Positions 24,560-35,756 of a DNA stretch of 64,000 nt are shown here, in pieces. This DNA comes from Castor canadensis (taxonomy: Eukaryota; Chordata; Mammalia; Rodentia; Castoridae). The stretch spans positions 6,513,333 through 6,577,332 of the forward strand of contig NC_133399.1 of NCBI RefSeq assembly GCF_047511655.1, in the 5' to 3' direction. The position numbers and the translations under genes are program-made. How positions within the stretch are numbered: the first letter of the stretch is position 1; each line of letters opens with the position of its first letter. The notes under the pieces are model-generated. The model was not told the origin of the DNA. It did not search any database and was given only the letters and a program-made list of their open reading frames with translations.

Positions 24560-26470
24560 TTCTGTGTGGTCACAAGTCATTGTCCTTGTTCTGTGCATCT
24601 GTTTGTCATTCTGTGTTTAACATTTTTATACCACCCCAGATGACTGAAGGACAATTGGAACTGCAACATGGAACAATCTTCATCTACCTCCAGTCCTTTA
24701 CAATGCATGCTAATTTTTCTTCTTTCCAGCAGAAGGCTTTAGACCTGGGAGCCTCTTGTGATGTCTTTACACTGAGAAAACTCTGTGAATTAGATTTGCC
24801 TTCATTCGATGTGGGATGGCCTGCTGAGGGGACCTTTGACTTGCCTACAGCCTATCAGGTGGAACGGGTCATCTTGGGATGGCCTGGCCACCCTAACCAG
24901 ATTCTTCATATTCTGACCTGATTGAAGTCTTATCTGAAAAGCCTTCCTGGCTACAAAAGTGCATAAAGAGAGACATAGTCTGCTCAAAGTTTCTCCTATC
25001 CACTAAGCCCCCCAAACCATCATCATCTGCATGTCTGGAAGGTAAAAAGGCTTGTTGTCTATAAATGACTTTTAGATATAAATTTTTTAGCTATATCTAA
25101 GCATTACATATTATGCCTGTACTTGTCCACTGGCTTAAAGGCAAAAAAAAAAAGAAAATGAAAAAAAAAATGATTCATGGCCAAAATGTTCACATTTAGA
25201 AGATACCTCTTATAATCATTGCTGTGTATACAATTTTATTTACCAGTGCTGTGTGCATAACAGACAAGTTCATCTAAGAAATATCTAATCCTAGATATTT
25301 AAAATTATTTGATGTATTTAAAAGTAGTAATATATATAAACAGCTTTTAAAAAATGTTAAAAATACTGTGTTTAAAAATAGAGTTGCAAAATCACCTATG
25401 AACAGTGTACTGTCTAGACTTGTTTATTGGGTTGAGGGGGATAAAAAGAAAGAAACTACAAAAAGTATTTTGTTTGTTTGTGTTAGAGAATTTCAGAAAA
25501 CCCATTACCCTATATGTTGTGTGTTTCGTTTAACTCTGCTGTACTGTACATATCGTGTATATACTGGACAAATGAGTCCTAATCTTATAATATCTAGTCT
25601 CTAGATATTAAAGAACTTGTCAATGTATAATTTATGTGTCCTTTTCAACCACTGATCTCTATAACTGGAAACAAAATCCATCTTTTTCTGACAAGCCCCA
25701 AGGGCTAATCTCTCTACTTAAGACTGTGTTTTTCACTCACTAGCCTACCTGGGATGATTGCCAAAAGCTGTTATGGGCTCTCTTCACAGCTGAAGAATGA
25801 GACCATATTCAGCGGCAAGCTAGAAAACATGTCCTGGGCCTAGACAGGACTCCTACCAGGAATCAGGACCTTCTGGGAACGGTTTTTCCCTTGGTCCATC
25901 CTAACTGGGATCCAACCTCTCATGCAGGTACGAGGCTCTCACCAACTATCACCAGTTCCTTCTTATGGGAGTCCGAGCTGCAGTGCAGAAACCCACAAAT
26001 TTGTCTAATGTGAGTGAGGTTATACTAGGCTCAGATGAGTCCCTTGCAGCATTCCTGGCATGCCCCCTGGAGGCATATAGGACATACACTACTACAAATC
26101 CAGAGGTGGAAGAGAATAGAAGGGCAATAAATATTGCTTTCACTTCCCATTCAACCCCAGACATTAGCAAGAAATTACAAAAGCTGGAGGGATTTGAAGG
26201 AAAATTTTTGTCAGAATTAATAGAAATAGCACAATGTGTCTACAATAATAGACACATGCCAGAAGATAGGCAGGCAAAAAGACTTCCAAAGGTGATGGTG
26301 GCAGCCCTGCAAACTCCCACCTCCAGGTCTCCTGCGAACCAGCAACTTGCAAGAAATCCCAAAGCCCCACTGGAAAAAGACCAATGTGCTTATTGTAAGC
26401 AAAAGGGACACTGGAAAAATGAATGCCCTAAGAGGAAAAGGGGGAACCAAAAGGTTCTCCAACTGGCGTG
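24560..26470 (+). pseudogene. Inner ERV gag remnant (matrix, capsid, nucleocapsid)
   Basis: The matrix-like part at 24580-24921 has the gammaretroviral 'DVGWPAEGTFDLP' signature. The capsid C-terminal region at 25965-26250 shows 'SAAFL'-type and 'DISKKLQKLEG' segments. A single zinc knuckle (C-x2-C-x4-H-x4-C, 'CAYCKQKGHWKNEC') sits near 26385-26430. One knuckle is typical of gammaretroviruses. The stretch 25030-25630 is AT-rich and unlike gag; it may be a later insertion or a badly decayed segment. Stops and shifts prevent a full Gag. Confidence 0.9.
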
Positions 26471-29400
26471 ATGGGGCCAGGGATCCCTGCCACCAACCCC
26501 CCTCCAGAGCCCATGGTTACCCTTCAACTGGGAGGCAAATCAAATTCTTACATGATACTGGTGTGGCCTATTCAGTTATTAAAAGGCCAGAGGGTCCCCT
26601 CATCCAAAGAAAAAGTATCCAAGGGGCCACAGGAACTCAACCTAGGAGAAGGGACTATAACCCATTGTATTCTGGTGATTTTTGACTGTCCCTACCCCTT
26701 GCTGGGCCAAGACCTCCTACACAAGTTGCAAGCCACCATCTCCTTCCAGGAGGAAGGAACTTACCTGGAAACCCAAGGCCAATCTCCTATCAAATTGTTG
26801 TTGACTTGTCCCTTAAGTGAGAAATATCTTCTGTCTATGACAGAACAAAACCCTCCAGAGCCCCCCTATCTGTCTGAACTCAGAGAAAGAATGCCCCATG
26901 TATGGGCAGAATCTAACCCACGGGGGCTAACTAATCATCATGCCCCAATAGTGGTCCAACTTATTTCATAGGCAATGCCTATTGCAGTTAAACAGCACCC
27001 TATTAATGTGGAGGCAAAAAAGAGACATTGCTGTCCACATCAAGAGGCTAAGGAAGTGGGAATTTTCATTCCATGTCACTCACCATGGAACACACCTCTC
27101 CTACATGTCTGAAAGCCAGGTACTAATGACTATTATCCTGTCCAAGATCTAAGAGAAATAAACAAGAGAGTAGAAACAATCCATCCTACAGTTCCCAATC
27201 CTTATACTCTCCTCAGCTTCTTACCTCTTAGCCACCAAGTGTACACCATCTTGGACCTGAAAGATGACTCTCCCGCTAGCAGAGGTGAGTCAACCCATTT
27301 TTGCCTTTGAATGGACTGATCTGGAGGAAGGATTTCCTGGCCAATTAACCTGGATGAGACTGCCACAGGGGTTTAAGAACTCCTCTACCCTGTTTGATGA
27401 AGCCCTCACCCAGGATCTTATAGTGTTCAGAGCAAAACACCCGGGGGTAGTCCTGTTACAATATGTAGATGATCTCTTATTGGCAGCTGAAACAAAGAAT
27501 GAGTGTAGGGAGGCCACTGAGGACCTACTTAAAGATCTAGGAGACAAAGTGTACTGTATCTCAGATAAGAAAGCCCAATTGTATACACCCTTGGCTACTT
27601 ACCTAGGCTGTGATCTGACTCAGGGGAAATGAACTCTCAGCAAGGAGTGCATTGAGGCTATCCTCAAAATTCCACCACCAAGAACTAAAAGACAAGTACA
27701 GGAATTTTTGGGAGCCATTGGATACTGCAGGCTTTGGATTCCTGACTTCTCAGACATAGCTAAGCCCTTATACACAAGCACTAGAGGGGAAATGCCCACC
27801 TAGAATGGACTAAGACAGCACAACAAGCTTTTGAAAAGCTAAAACAGGCATTGGTGTCAGCGACAGCTCTTGCCTTGCCAGATATCCTGAGGCCCTTTTA
27901 CCTATATGTAGCTGAAGTAAGGGGCAGAGCAAAGGGTGTTCTTGCTCAGACCTTAGGTCCATGGAAAAGACCAGTTGCATACCTCTCAAAGAGACTAGAC
28001 CCAGTCATGGCAGGATGGCCAATGCCTGGGAGCCATTGCCACCATGGCCATACTGGTAAAAGAGCCCAGTAAGCTAACTCTGGGACAAGAGCTACACATA
28101 GTGGCTCTCCACACAGTGAAAGCCCTTTTAAAAGCCTTGCCAGACAGATAGATGACAAATGCTCGCATAATTCAGTACCAAGCTCTGTTAATAGATCAAA
28201 ACAGAGTAAAGTTTTTAAAGACTGCTTCTCTTAACCCCACTACTCTTCTTCTGGACGATGACCCCAAAGAACCCATTCATGACTGCCTAGAAACCCTTGA
28301 AAATACCGGGAGCCTTCAACTGGACCTAACTGATGTTCCCTGGGATGAGCCAGATGAGGTACTGTTTACCCATGGCTCCAGTTTTGTCACCAAAGGTATA
28401 GTCACCGCAGACTACACCATCTGGGCCCAGGCACTTAGACATGGAACCTCAGGCCAAAAGGCTGAACTAATCGCCCTGACCCAAGGTCTAAAGTATGGAA
28501 AGATAAAGTTATTAATGTATATACAGACAGCCGGTATGCATTTGCAACAGTCCCTGTACATGGACCGGCTTCCTTACTTCTGAGGGTAAAAATATTTAAA
28601 ATGCCCAGGAAATTCTAGCCCTCTTTGAGGCCCTCTGGCTTCCTAAAAAGGTGGCCATCATTCAATGCTGGGGTCATCAAAAGGGGGACCGCCCTGAGGC
28701 AAGCTGCAAGAACAGTTGCCACAAAAGCAGTGGGGCCACTAGAGATATTACTGGCACACCCCCCTGCTCTGCCTCACCACCAAATTACACAGAACAGGAC
28801 CTACAATTAGGAGGGACCCACCAGCTAAAAACAAGCCCCACTCAATGGAAAACGTTGCCAGATAGAAGAATATTTCTCCCCTGGTCTCTGGGACACACTC
28901 TCATAAAAGACCTTCATGACACCACTCACTTAGGATCCAAAAAATTAACTGAACTTTTGAAAACAACGGTTCTTTATCCAGAACTTAGAACTCCTGGCAT
29001 GAGATTTCACTACAAGGTGTAGCGTATGTCAACAGGTTGACCAAAAAGGACACACTTGGTTGAGCCAGGAATGAGAATGTGAGGTTCCTTCCCTGGAGAA
29101 CAATGGAAGATCAATTTCACCTAAATCAAGCCTGGCTTACATGGGTATAAGTATTTGCTGGTAATGGTTGATAGTTCTCTGAATGGACTGAGGCTTTCCC
29201 CATAAAAACTGAAAAGCTCAGATAACTGTAAAGAAACTCCTACAGGAGGCCGTTCCCCAATTTGGCCTCCCCTTAATACTGGGGTCCAACAATGGCCTAG
29301 CTTTCACAGCTAAAATATCCAAATTAAAATAGTCAAAACACTACAGGTCAAATGGAAGTTACACTGTGCTTATAGACCTCAGAGTTCAGGGTAGGTAGAG

Positions 29401-30030
29401 AGGATGAACTGGACTAATGGAAGTTACACTGTGCTTATAGACCTCAGAGTTCAGGGTAGGTAGAGAGGATGAACTGGACTCTAAAAGAGCTGCTTTCTAA
29501 GCTCTCCTTGGAAACAGGCAATGGCTGGGTGAAGCTCCTTCTTGCAGCCCTATTAAGAGTTAGATGTACCCCTTATAAGCAGGGTTTCACTCCATTTGAG
29601 ATCCTCTATAGGTGACCACCTCCCATAATACCCAGATTGGGGGATGAAACCCTAACAAAAATTTCTAATCATGATTTTGTCCAGTCTCTTCAGGCTCTTC
29701 AACAGACTCTCAAACAAATTCATTCAGCTGTCCAGTAGGCCCAAGGAATGGCCACACCTGACCGCCCCCTTTGGACTCCTTACAAGGCAGGAGACCTAGT
29801 GTGGGTAAAAAGTCACCACCCTGACAGCCTCAAGCCCCCCTGGCAAGGTTCCTACACTGTGATTCTGTCCACTCCCATAGATGTCAAGGTAGCTGGAAAA
29901 CACCCATGGATTCATCATACTCAGCTTAAGAGAGCCTTCACAGAGAACTCTGACAGGCGTTGTACAGTTGTCAGACCTGATGCTACTCAGGACCCCCTCA
30001 AGATAAGACTTAAACATGTTCCTAATTAAT
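26471..30030 (+). pseudogene. Inner ERV pro-pol remnant (protease, RT, RNase H, integrase)
   Basis: The protease is split between two frames around 26540-26560, and its DTG active-site triplet falls in the alternate frame. The RT piece at 27264-27632 keeps 'LPQGFKNS' and the 'YVDD' catalytic box. RNase H follows at about 28300-28580, where the first catalytic Asp region reads 'THGSS' instead of TDGS. Integrase spans about 28800-30030 with a zinc-domain 'HLGSKKLTELL' and a C-terminal domain at 29748-30029 ('AGDLVWVKSHHP', 'WQGSYTV'). Several stops, plus a 65-bp tandem duplication (29351-29480), break the frame. Not functional. Confidence 0.93.
29351..29480 (+). repeat. Exact 65-bp tandem duplication in integrase region
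   Basis: Units 29351-29415 and 29416-29480 appear identical, each starting 'aatggaagttacactgtg' and ending 'gatgaactggact'. Sixty-five is not a multiple of three, so the duplication shifts the frame. Perfect identity inside otherwise decayed sequence suggests a recent event or an assembly artefact. Confidence 0.93.
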
Positions 30031-30052
30031 TGTTCTTCACTGTTGCTCAAAG

Positions 30053-31913
30053 ATGTTACTCCTATATCTATTTTTAATGAGCCTACCCTTAGAATTACTT
30101 GTTGTTTCTAACCCTCATACACACCTCAACTCCCACCAGCCCCAAAATGTCACAGGAGAACTTGAAGATTCTGTCACAGGACAAATAATACAAAAACTTA
30201 TAACCCCAAATCAGCTCACTTTTTCCATAGATATATCTGGCCTACTTGGAAAAGCTGGAATTTACACATGTATACTAGAAAGAGGGGAAATTGATGTGGA
30301 TGTGGTCACTACAATACAGAAGAAGGGCTACAAATTAGACAGTGTTATGTTTGTTCAGCCAATACACCTGGCTGCCAGGGCTCAGGCCAATACCATTGTG
30401 CCAGCTGGAGTTCTAAACTGAAGCCCCCTGGACACATAATGACCCCTTAATCTCCACCACAGATTCCCACAGAAGCACTCCCAGCAATAAATGTGGAAGG
30501 GAGCTTGCAACCCTTTAAAGATAACCTTGAAGTCCTGGAAACCCTGGTCAAATTCCATGTGGGAAATGGGAAGAACATGGGGATTTCAATTATACATGAC
30601 TGGTAGAGATACAGGGAGAGTTCACCATCCAGTGCATGAAGGAATTAAGGGAATAGGTCCCTATTGGCACAAATGCCTACAACCCCTACCAGATTCCTCC
30701 TGGTCCACTTGCCCCTGGAGGCCCCAAAATAAAAGAAACCACAGTTCCTCCTGCCCAAAATCCTCCCACATCTAGACCTACTCAGAGAGGCCTATTTAGT
30801 ACTATAGTTGCAGTTTTTAGAGCTTTCAATGCCACTAACCCTAATCTAACACAAGATTGTTGGCTTTGCTTAAATCCAGAGCCACCCTACTATGTAGGTA
30901 TTGGGGTAGATGCCACCTTGGGCTTTGAAAAACAGGATGTTCAGAATCAGACCTAAACTGTAATCACCAGAAATTAATCTGTCTGCCTATGGGGATTTAA
31001 CCCCAAACTGACCCTTGGGGATCTCCAAGGATGACATCTCTGTATTAGGACTCCAGGTCACAATCTTAAAGTATCCCCTTATCAAAATTCGTGCACTCAA
31101 GAAATCATCCTCTCAGATCCTGGGGATGCCCCCTCCTTCCGTGTGCCCCCTCCTGGCACTTGGTTTGCCTGCACTATGGGAATAACTCCTTGCATTAATT
31201 CTCATGCCTTTACAGGACAAAATAATGCAGAGCTCTGTGTATTAACCCATATCATTCCTCAGGTTTAACTATATGACGGGGAAGCAGGCAGAAAACACCT
31301 ACAAATTCCCCTGCCTTTTTCTTAACCTAGAGCTAGGCAAACAGCCCTCTCTTCTAGTACCTGTCCTGATGGGACTAGGCATATCTGGATCGGCTGCCAT
31401 AGGAACTTCTGCATTGATTATTGGAGATATAAACTTCAAAACCCTAAGTAAACAGATAGATCAAGAACTTCACGAGTTAGAACAATCTATCACCACCTTA
31501 GAGAGTTCATTAGATTCCCTAGCTGACATGGTGTTACAAAACTAAAGGGGTCTAGACCTATTTTTTAACAAGGAGGACTATGTGTGGCTCTGGGAGAAAC
31601 CTGTTGTTTTTATACAAACCATTCAGGGGAAATTAAAAACAGCATAACTTTGGTAAGAAAAATTTAAAGGGTAGAGAAAAGCTTCAAAAATCATCAGGAA
31701 ACTGGTATCAAAATTTATTCTCTTGGTCCCCCAGCTAACTACTCTAATAATGGTAATCTCAGGGCCTCTAATTTCTACTCATCTTTGGACTAATAGTATT
31801 CTTAATGCCTTACTTAAATTTATCCACCAACACATTTCTTCCATAAAACTGATGGTCTTGAGAACTAAATATGATTCTATCCAGTCAGAAGAGTCTATGA
31901 TTTGACTCTGTAA
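30053..31913 (+). pseudogene. Inner ERV env remnant
   Basis: An initial hydrophobic leader is followed by a short open part (30053-30421), then broken surface-subunit sequence. The transmembrane subunit is recognisable at 31273-31545: a glycine/alanine-rich fusion-peptide-like stretch ('GLGISGSAAIGTSAL') and the heptad region ending 'LDSLADMVLQN', where a stop falls. More broken pieces follow at 31723-31905, including 'LIMVISGPLIS' and 'KLMVLRTKYDSIQ', typical of a gammaretroviral membrane anchor and tail. No complete Env can be made. Confidence 0.88.
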
Positions 31914-31930
31914 CTAAAAGCAGTGGGGAA
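31914..31930 (+). promoter_or_regulatory. Inner ERV polypurine tract (decayed)
   Basis: 'aaaagcagtggggaa' lies directly before the TG start of the 3' LTR. This is where plus-strand priming would occur. A pyrimidine has entered the tract. Confidence 0.65.
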
Positions 31931-32341
31931 TGAAATGGTTAATGACTTAGCCAGAGGAAAGCCATTAATTAGTTGCCATTTACTTAGCCAGAGGGAAGCC
32001 ATTAATCTGGTGCCATTTTAGCTTTCATGCTGAAGGAGGTTCATGAGGAGGTCTGGTTGCCATAAAAACTAGGAAAACAGAAGGAACCAAACCAGGAAAA
32101 CGATTATGTTGATTGTGTTCAATCATGATTATAGCTAACAGCCATTGTCTCACTTCTGTACCTGGGCTAGCTTGCTTCGCAAAGATTGCCAAACAGGATG
32201 TGACTTTTGCCTTTATAAACCCTGCTAAAAGTGAGAGAGCGGCTGCTCTAAGACCCAATGACCTGTTGGTCAGGGCAATTGCCAGCGGGCAAATCAAGAC
32301 TCTCCCTTGAACTCTTTATTGGGTGGTTGTGCCTTATAACA
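31931..32341 (+). mobile_element. Inner ERV: 3' LTR
   Basis: A 411-base LTR from 'tgaaatgg' to 'aaca', homologous to the split 5' LTR. A TATA-like 'ctttataaa' is at 32211-32219. At the place of the 5' LTR polyadenylation signal the bases read 'aaatcaag', so the signal is lost. Differences between the two LTRs are many, which indicates an old integration. U3 holds a 37-bp tandem repeat. Confidence 0.9.
31945..32018 (+). repeat. 37-bp tandem repeat in LTR U3
   Basis: Units 31945-31981 and 31982-32018 both start 'acttagccagagg' and end 'tgccattt'. The 5' LTR (near 16540-16600) has one full unit and a partial one. Direct repeats in U3 act as enhancers in several gammaretroviruses. That role is only an analogy here. 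Confidence 0.8.
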
Positions 32342-32440
32342 TGTGTGTGGTACATAGGGTTTGAGCTAAGAGTGTACACCACTCCAGAAGCCTTTTTGTG
32401 TCATGTATTTTAGAGATAGTGTCTCAGGAACTGAAACATG
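32342..32440 (-). repeat. Antisense SINE remnant next to the 3' LTR
   Basis: 'gtggtacatagggtttgagc', 'caccactcc' and 'agatagtgtctca' match the reverse complement of the local tRNA-like half and linker. It lies where the rest of the outer LTR would be expected. Confidence 0.5.
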
Positions 32441-32502
32441 GGAACAAGACCAAATGAACAAACAAAATCCAGGAAAGAGAGACCAATCAAGAAAGATTTT
32501 CA

Positions 32503-32594
32503 GTCTATGGCCCTACCACCCCAAACATGCCCTATCTCATCTGGATTCGGAAGTTAAGCAGGATCAGGCCTGGTGAGTACATGGATGGAAGACA
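32503..32594 (+). pseudogene. 5S rRNA pseudogene (3'-truncated)
   Basis: About 92 bases follow the vertebrate 5S rRNA sequence from its first residues: 'gtctatggcc', 'taccacc', 'tcggaagttaagcagg', 'gcctggtgagtac' and 'tggatgg'. It keeps the order of the internal promoter elements (A box, intermediate element, C box) with several substitutions, and it ends before the last quarter of the gene. 5S pseudogenes and 5S-derived SINEs exist in mammals. I see no clear tail or target-site duplication. Confidence 0.85.
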
Positions 32595-33680
32595 GATCTT
32601 CAGAAGAGACTACTCAGAGACAAGCAGTTTGGAGACAAAGGGGGGAGTGCCATCAAAGTTCAAATGGAGTCACAGATGCCAAACCTCTTAAAAATAATCA
32701 AGGTTGAGTGGATTAAAGAAATGGTTCTTATGAACGTGTGGCTATCTGGCATTAAAGACCTCCCAGACACAAACTCATATTTTTAGACAGGGTCTTCTAC
32801 TTAAATATAGACAAAATAACTATTTTTACTGGCTCTAACACATTCTTTAATACTTAAAATGGTGATTTTAATGTTATTTTAAACAATGACTTTTCTTGGA
32901 CATATATACTAACAGTACATTGTTGCCAAGGTAATTCTACTCAATTAAAAAAATACTGTCTGCATTTAAAAAAAAAACCCTAAAATGTCCAACCATTAAA
33001 ACCCCATTGGAAGGGCCCATTTTTTGTTATCTTCTCTACTCCCATCTGAGTTAAAGTAGCAGTGATTGCTCCTTGGATTGACCACAGTTGAGTCAAGCCA
33101 GCTTCTCTCGAGTGGAAGTGCATCCCTGATCCAGCTTAACCATGCAGGGTCACACTCCAGAACCTAAGCACCTTCCCCTAGTAGGACTCCACTTTCCAGG
33201 AAACAGCAGGGGACCAAAAACAATGAAAGAACAGACCTGCGCTACTAACCACTGGAAGCTTACTAGTCTATGCATGGCAAAGCTTGAGGACTGAACTTTC
33301 CAACAGGACAAATGGATTGTTTTTCACTCCAGTTATCTCATTGTAATGCTTTGTTGCCCCTTTTCTGTATCTGCTGCTATAGATCTCACCCTAGTCTTTG
33401 CCACAGGATTGGAAGATACCGCCCTGGCTGATTGAGCTCACAGTGAAAGGTTTTTATTAACTCTCTTCTATCTCTTTTGCAGGATGCATAATTACTATTT
33501 ATTGTTAATTATCTGGTTTAACAGAGGGCTAAATATGCAGCCCTCTTTCGCAAGGGGAAAGCTGCCCCTAACTGCAATTGTGTCACCCATAACCTTGTAA
33601 ATTTCACTGTACTTAATCCATCTGATTAAACACAGAGAAAAGTAATTAATACAAATATAGATAAAAGGGTCTTGACCCTG
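32595..33680. other. Probable outer ERV internal DNA, too decayed to assign
   Basis: It lies between the 5S pseudogene and recognisable env. No gag or pol signature was seen. Short segments around 33180-33430 may be env surface-subunit relics judged from position only. Confidence 0.35.
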
Positions 33681-33893
33681 AGAGTCTAATACACCTCAAA
33701 TTAGTAACTGTTACCCATAAGATTTCCTGATAACATGTTTTCCACTCCTTTTATAAGGAGATTAAAAGGAAATTTTCTACCTCTGCCAAAGCTAAAATCT
33801 TATTCCTATCACTGGCTGAGTCTATAGCCCAGACACTAAATTTCACTCCATGCTATGTTTTTGGGAGCCAAACATGAAAGTCCCCACATATAT

Positions 33894-33950
<57 letters not shown>

Positions 33951-34590
33951 TAAGAAAACAAAAACAGGTGCCTTACAAATTGGCAAATAAATGATGACAA
34001 ATGGCCTCCTGAGTAAATCATACATGACTATGGTCCTTTGCCTGGGCAAAAAAAGTCCTAGGGCTATCGCACCCCTATATATATGCTCAACTGCATCATC
34101 AGGCTACAGGCTGTTGTTAAAATTATAACTAATAAAACTACAAAAGCCCTCATTTTGCTGTCAAAAACCCTAAAATGCTCAATGCACCTAACAAAAGTGC
34201 TTGGCTTTAGACTAATTGCTTGCATCAGAAAAAGAAGTTTGTAAAAAAGTTTAACCTAAATACTTGCTACTTACAAATTAATGAACAAAAAGGTTATAGA
34301 AGAGATCACAGACAAAATGGGAAAGCTTGCCCATGTCCCCATCCATAATTGGAGAGGCTGGCATCCCAATGACGTGTTTGGAGGATGGTTTTCTGCCTAA
34401 GATGGATTCAAAACCTTATTAGTGACAATGGCCTAATTCTAAAACCATGCTTAATATTGCCCTGACTAGTTTTCCTGGTGCTGTGGTTTATGAAAACTAT
34501 CATAAAGGCTGTTGTAAAAAATGGTAACCCATACAGTAATGCTATAAAATACAAACTCCTAAAGAAAGATGATTCTCTTTGACCGTAAGT
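33681..34590 (+). pseudogene. Outer ERV env remnant (mostly transmembrane subunit)
   Basis: In broken frames the segment reads like a retroviral transmembrane subunit. An 'AQTLNFTPCYVF' motif is near 33820-33850, and a 'IIRLQAVV' heptad-type stretch near 34095-34120. A cysteine-containing 'KFNLNTCYLQI' is near 34245-34280, then 'EEITDKMGKLAHVP', and a hydrophobic anchor is near 34440-34500. The part upstream is interrupted by a microsatellite. The family differs from the inner ERV. Not functional. Confidence 0.7.
33886..33946. repeat. CA/TA microsatellite
   Basis: A (CA)n run of a few units merges into about twenty TA units. It sits inside the decayed env sequence. Length is likely polymorphic. 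Confidence 0.95.
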
Positions 34591-34603
34591 GGGTCTGAGT
34601 ATC

Positions 34604-34617
34604 AAAGGGGGGAATAA
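34604..34617 (+). promoter_or_regulatory. Outer ERV polypurine tract
   Basis: 'aaaggggggaataa' precedes the LTR start 'tgtagca' and is well preserved. Confidence 0.8.
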
Positions 34618-34998
34618 TGTAGCATGGAGGAGGATCAGAAGAAAACAGTCTAAGCCTGATCCCTGAGAAAGTAGCAGGGGGGTAGGGATGGCATACAGAG
34701 AGATAAAACCTGAGAAATATGAACATGAGGAAGGTCATGTAGCACTAGGGAGGGGAAGTCACAAGCACTAAGATAAAGTAGCCAATAAAATTAAATATAA
34801 CCATATATGGATTAGACCTTGCTTTTTGATTCTGTAACCTGCTTGCAAGGGTATATAAGGTGAGACCCCTTTATTTTCAGGGCTCAGCCTTTGGACATGA
34901 GTCCACTGAGACTGTGCTGGCACAATAAAATGTTGCTTCCTGCTAATTGCCTAAAGAGTCCTGTATCTCAGCTAGCAAACTCCCACAACACCACAACA
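34618..34998 (+). mobile_element. Outer ERV: 3' LTR
   Basis: It starts 'tgtagcatggagg' after the polypurine tract. Its first 120 bases match 16407-16526. A TATA-like 'gtatataagg' is at about 34851-34860, and AATAAA at 34924-34929 is followed by a GT-rich region. The end is uncertain: candidates are 'cacaaca' at 34990 or 34998. About 380 bases fits a retroviral LTR. Confidence 0.8.
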
Positions 34999-35756
34999 CT
35001 GTCCGGGAGCTCTGCATTAGAGCCTGTGCCTCTCCAGACTGTGGAAATGGCAGAAGTTCATGGACTCATATATGGCATGATCTGTGGTCCTTGGATTCCC
35101 TGCTCCTGCCAATCTCTAGGTACATCTGATTTACCTGAATATTATAAATATTTGGAACCTAGATCTCAAATTCAGGTTTGGTCACCTGACCCCATACTTT
35201 TTTACTTAAATTCTTTTTAAAAACTTTTATAGTTTTTACATCTACTCCCATAACACACTACTTCTTTTTTTTTTTTCTTTTATTATTCATATGTGCATAC
35301 AAGGCTTGGTTCATTTCTCCCCCCTGCCCCCACCCCCTCCCTTACCACCCACTCCACCCCCTCCCGCTCCCCCCCCCTCAATACCCAGCAGAAACTATTT
35401 TCCCCTTATCTCTAATTTTGTTGTAGAGAGAGTATAAGCATTAATAGGAAGGAACAAGGGGTTTTGCTGGTTGAGATAAGGATAGCTATACAGGGCATTG
35501 ACTCACATTGATTTCCTGTGCGTGGGTGTTACCTTCTAGGTTAATTCTTTTTGATCTAACCTTTTCTCTAGTACCTGTTCCCCTTTTCCTATTGGCCTCA
35601 GTTGCTTTTAAGGTATCTGCTTTAGTTTCTCTGCATTAAGGGCAACAAATGCTAGCTAGTTTTTTAGGTGTCTTACCTATCCTCACCCCTCCCTTGTGTG
35701 CTCTCGCGTTTATCATGTGCTCATAGTCCAATCCACTTGTTGTGTTTGCCCTTGAT

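Noticed and set aside
33886..33946. TA/CA-rich tract as a possible regulatory or fragile site
   Set aside because: It is an ordinary dinucleotide microsatellite in a decayed provirus.
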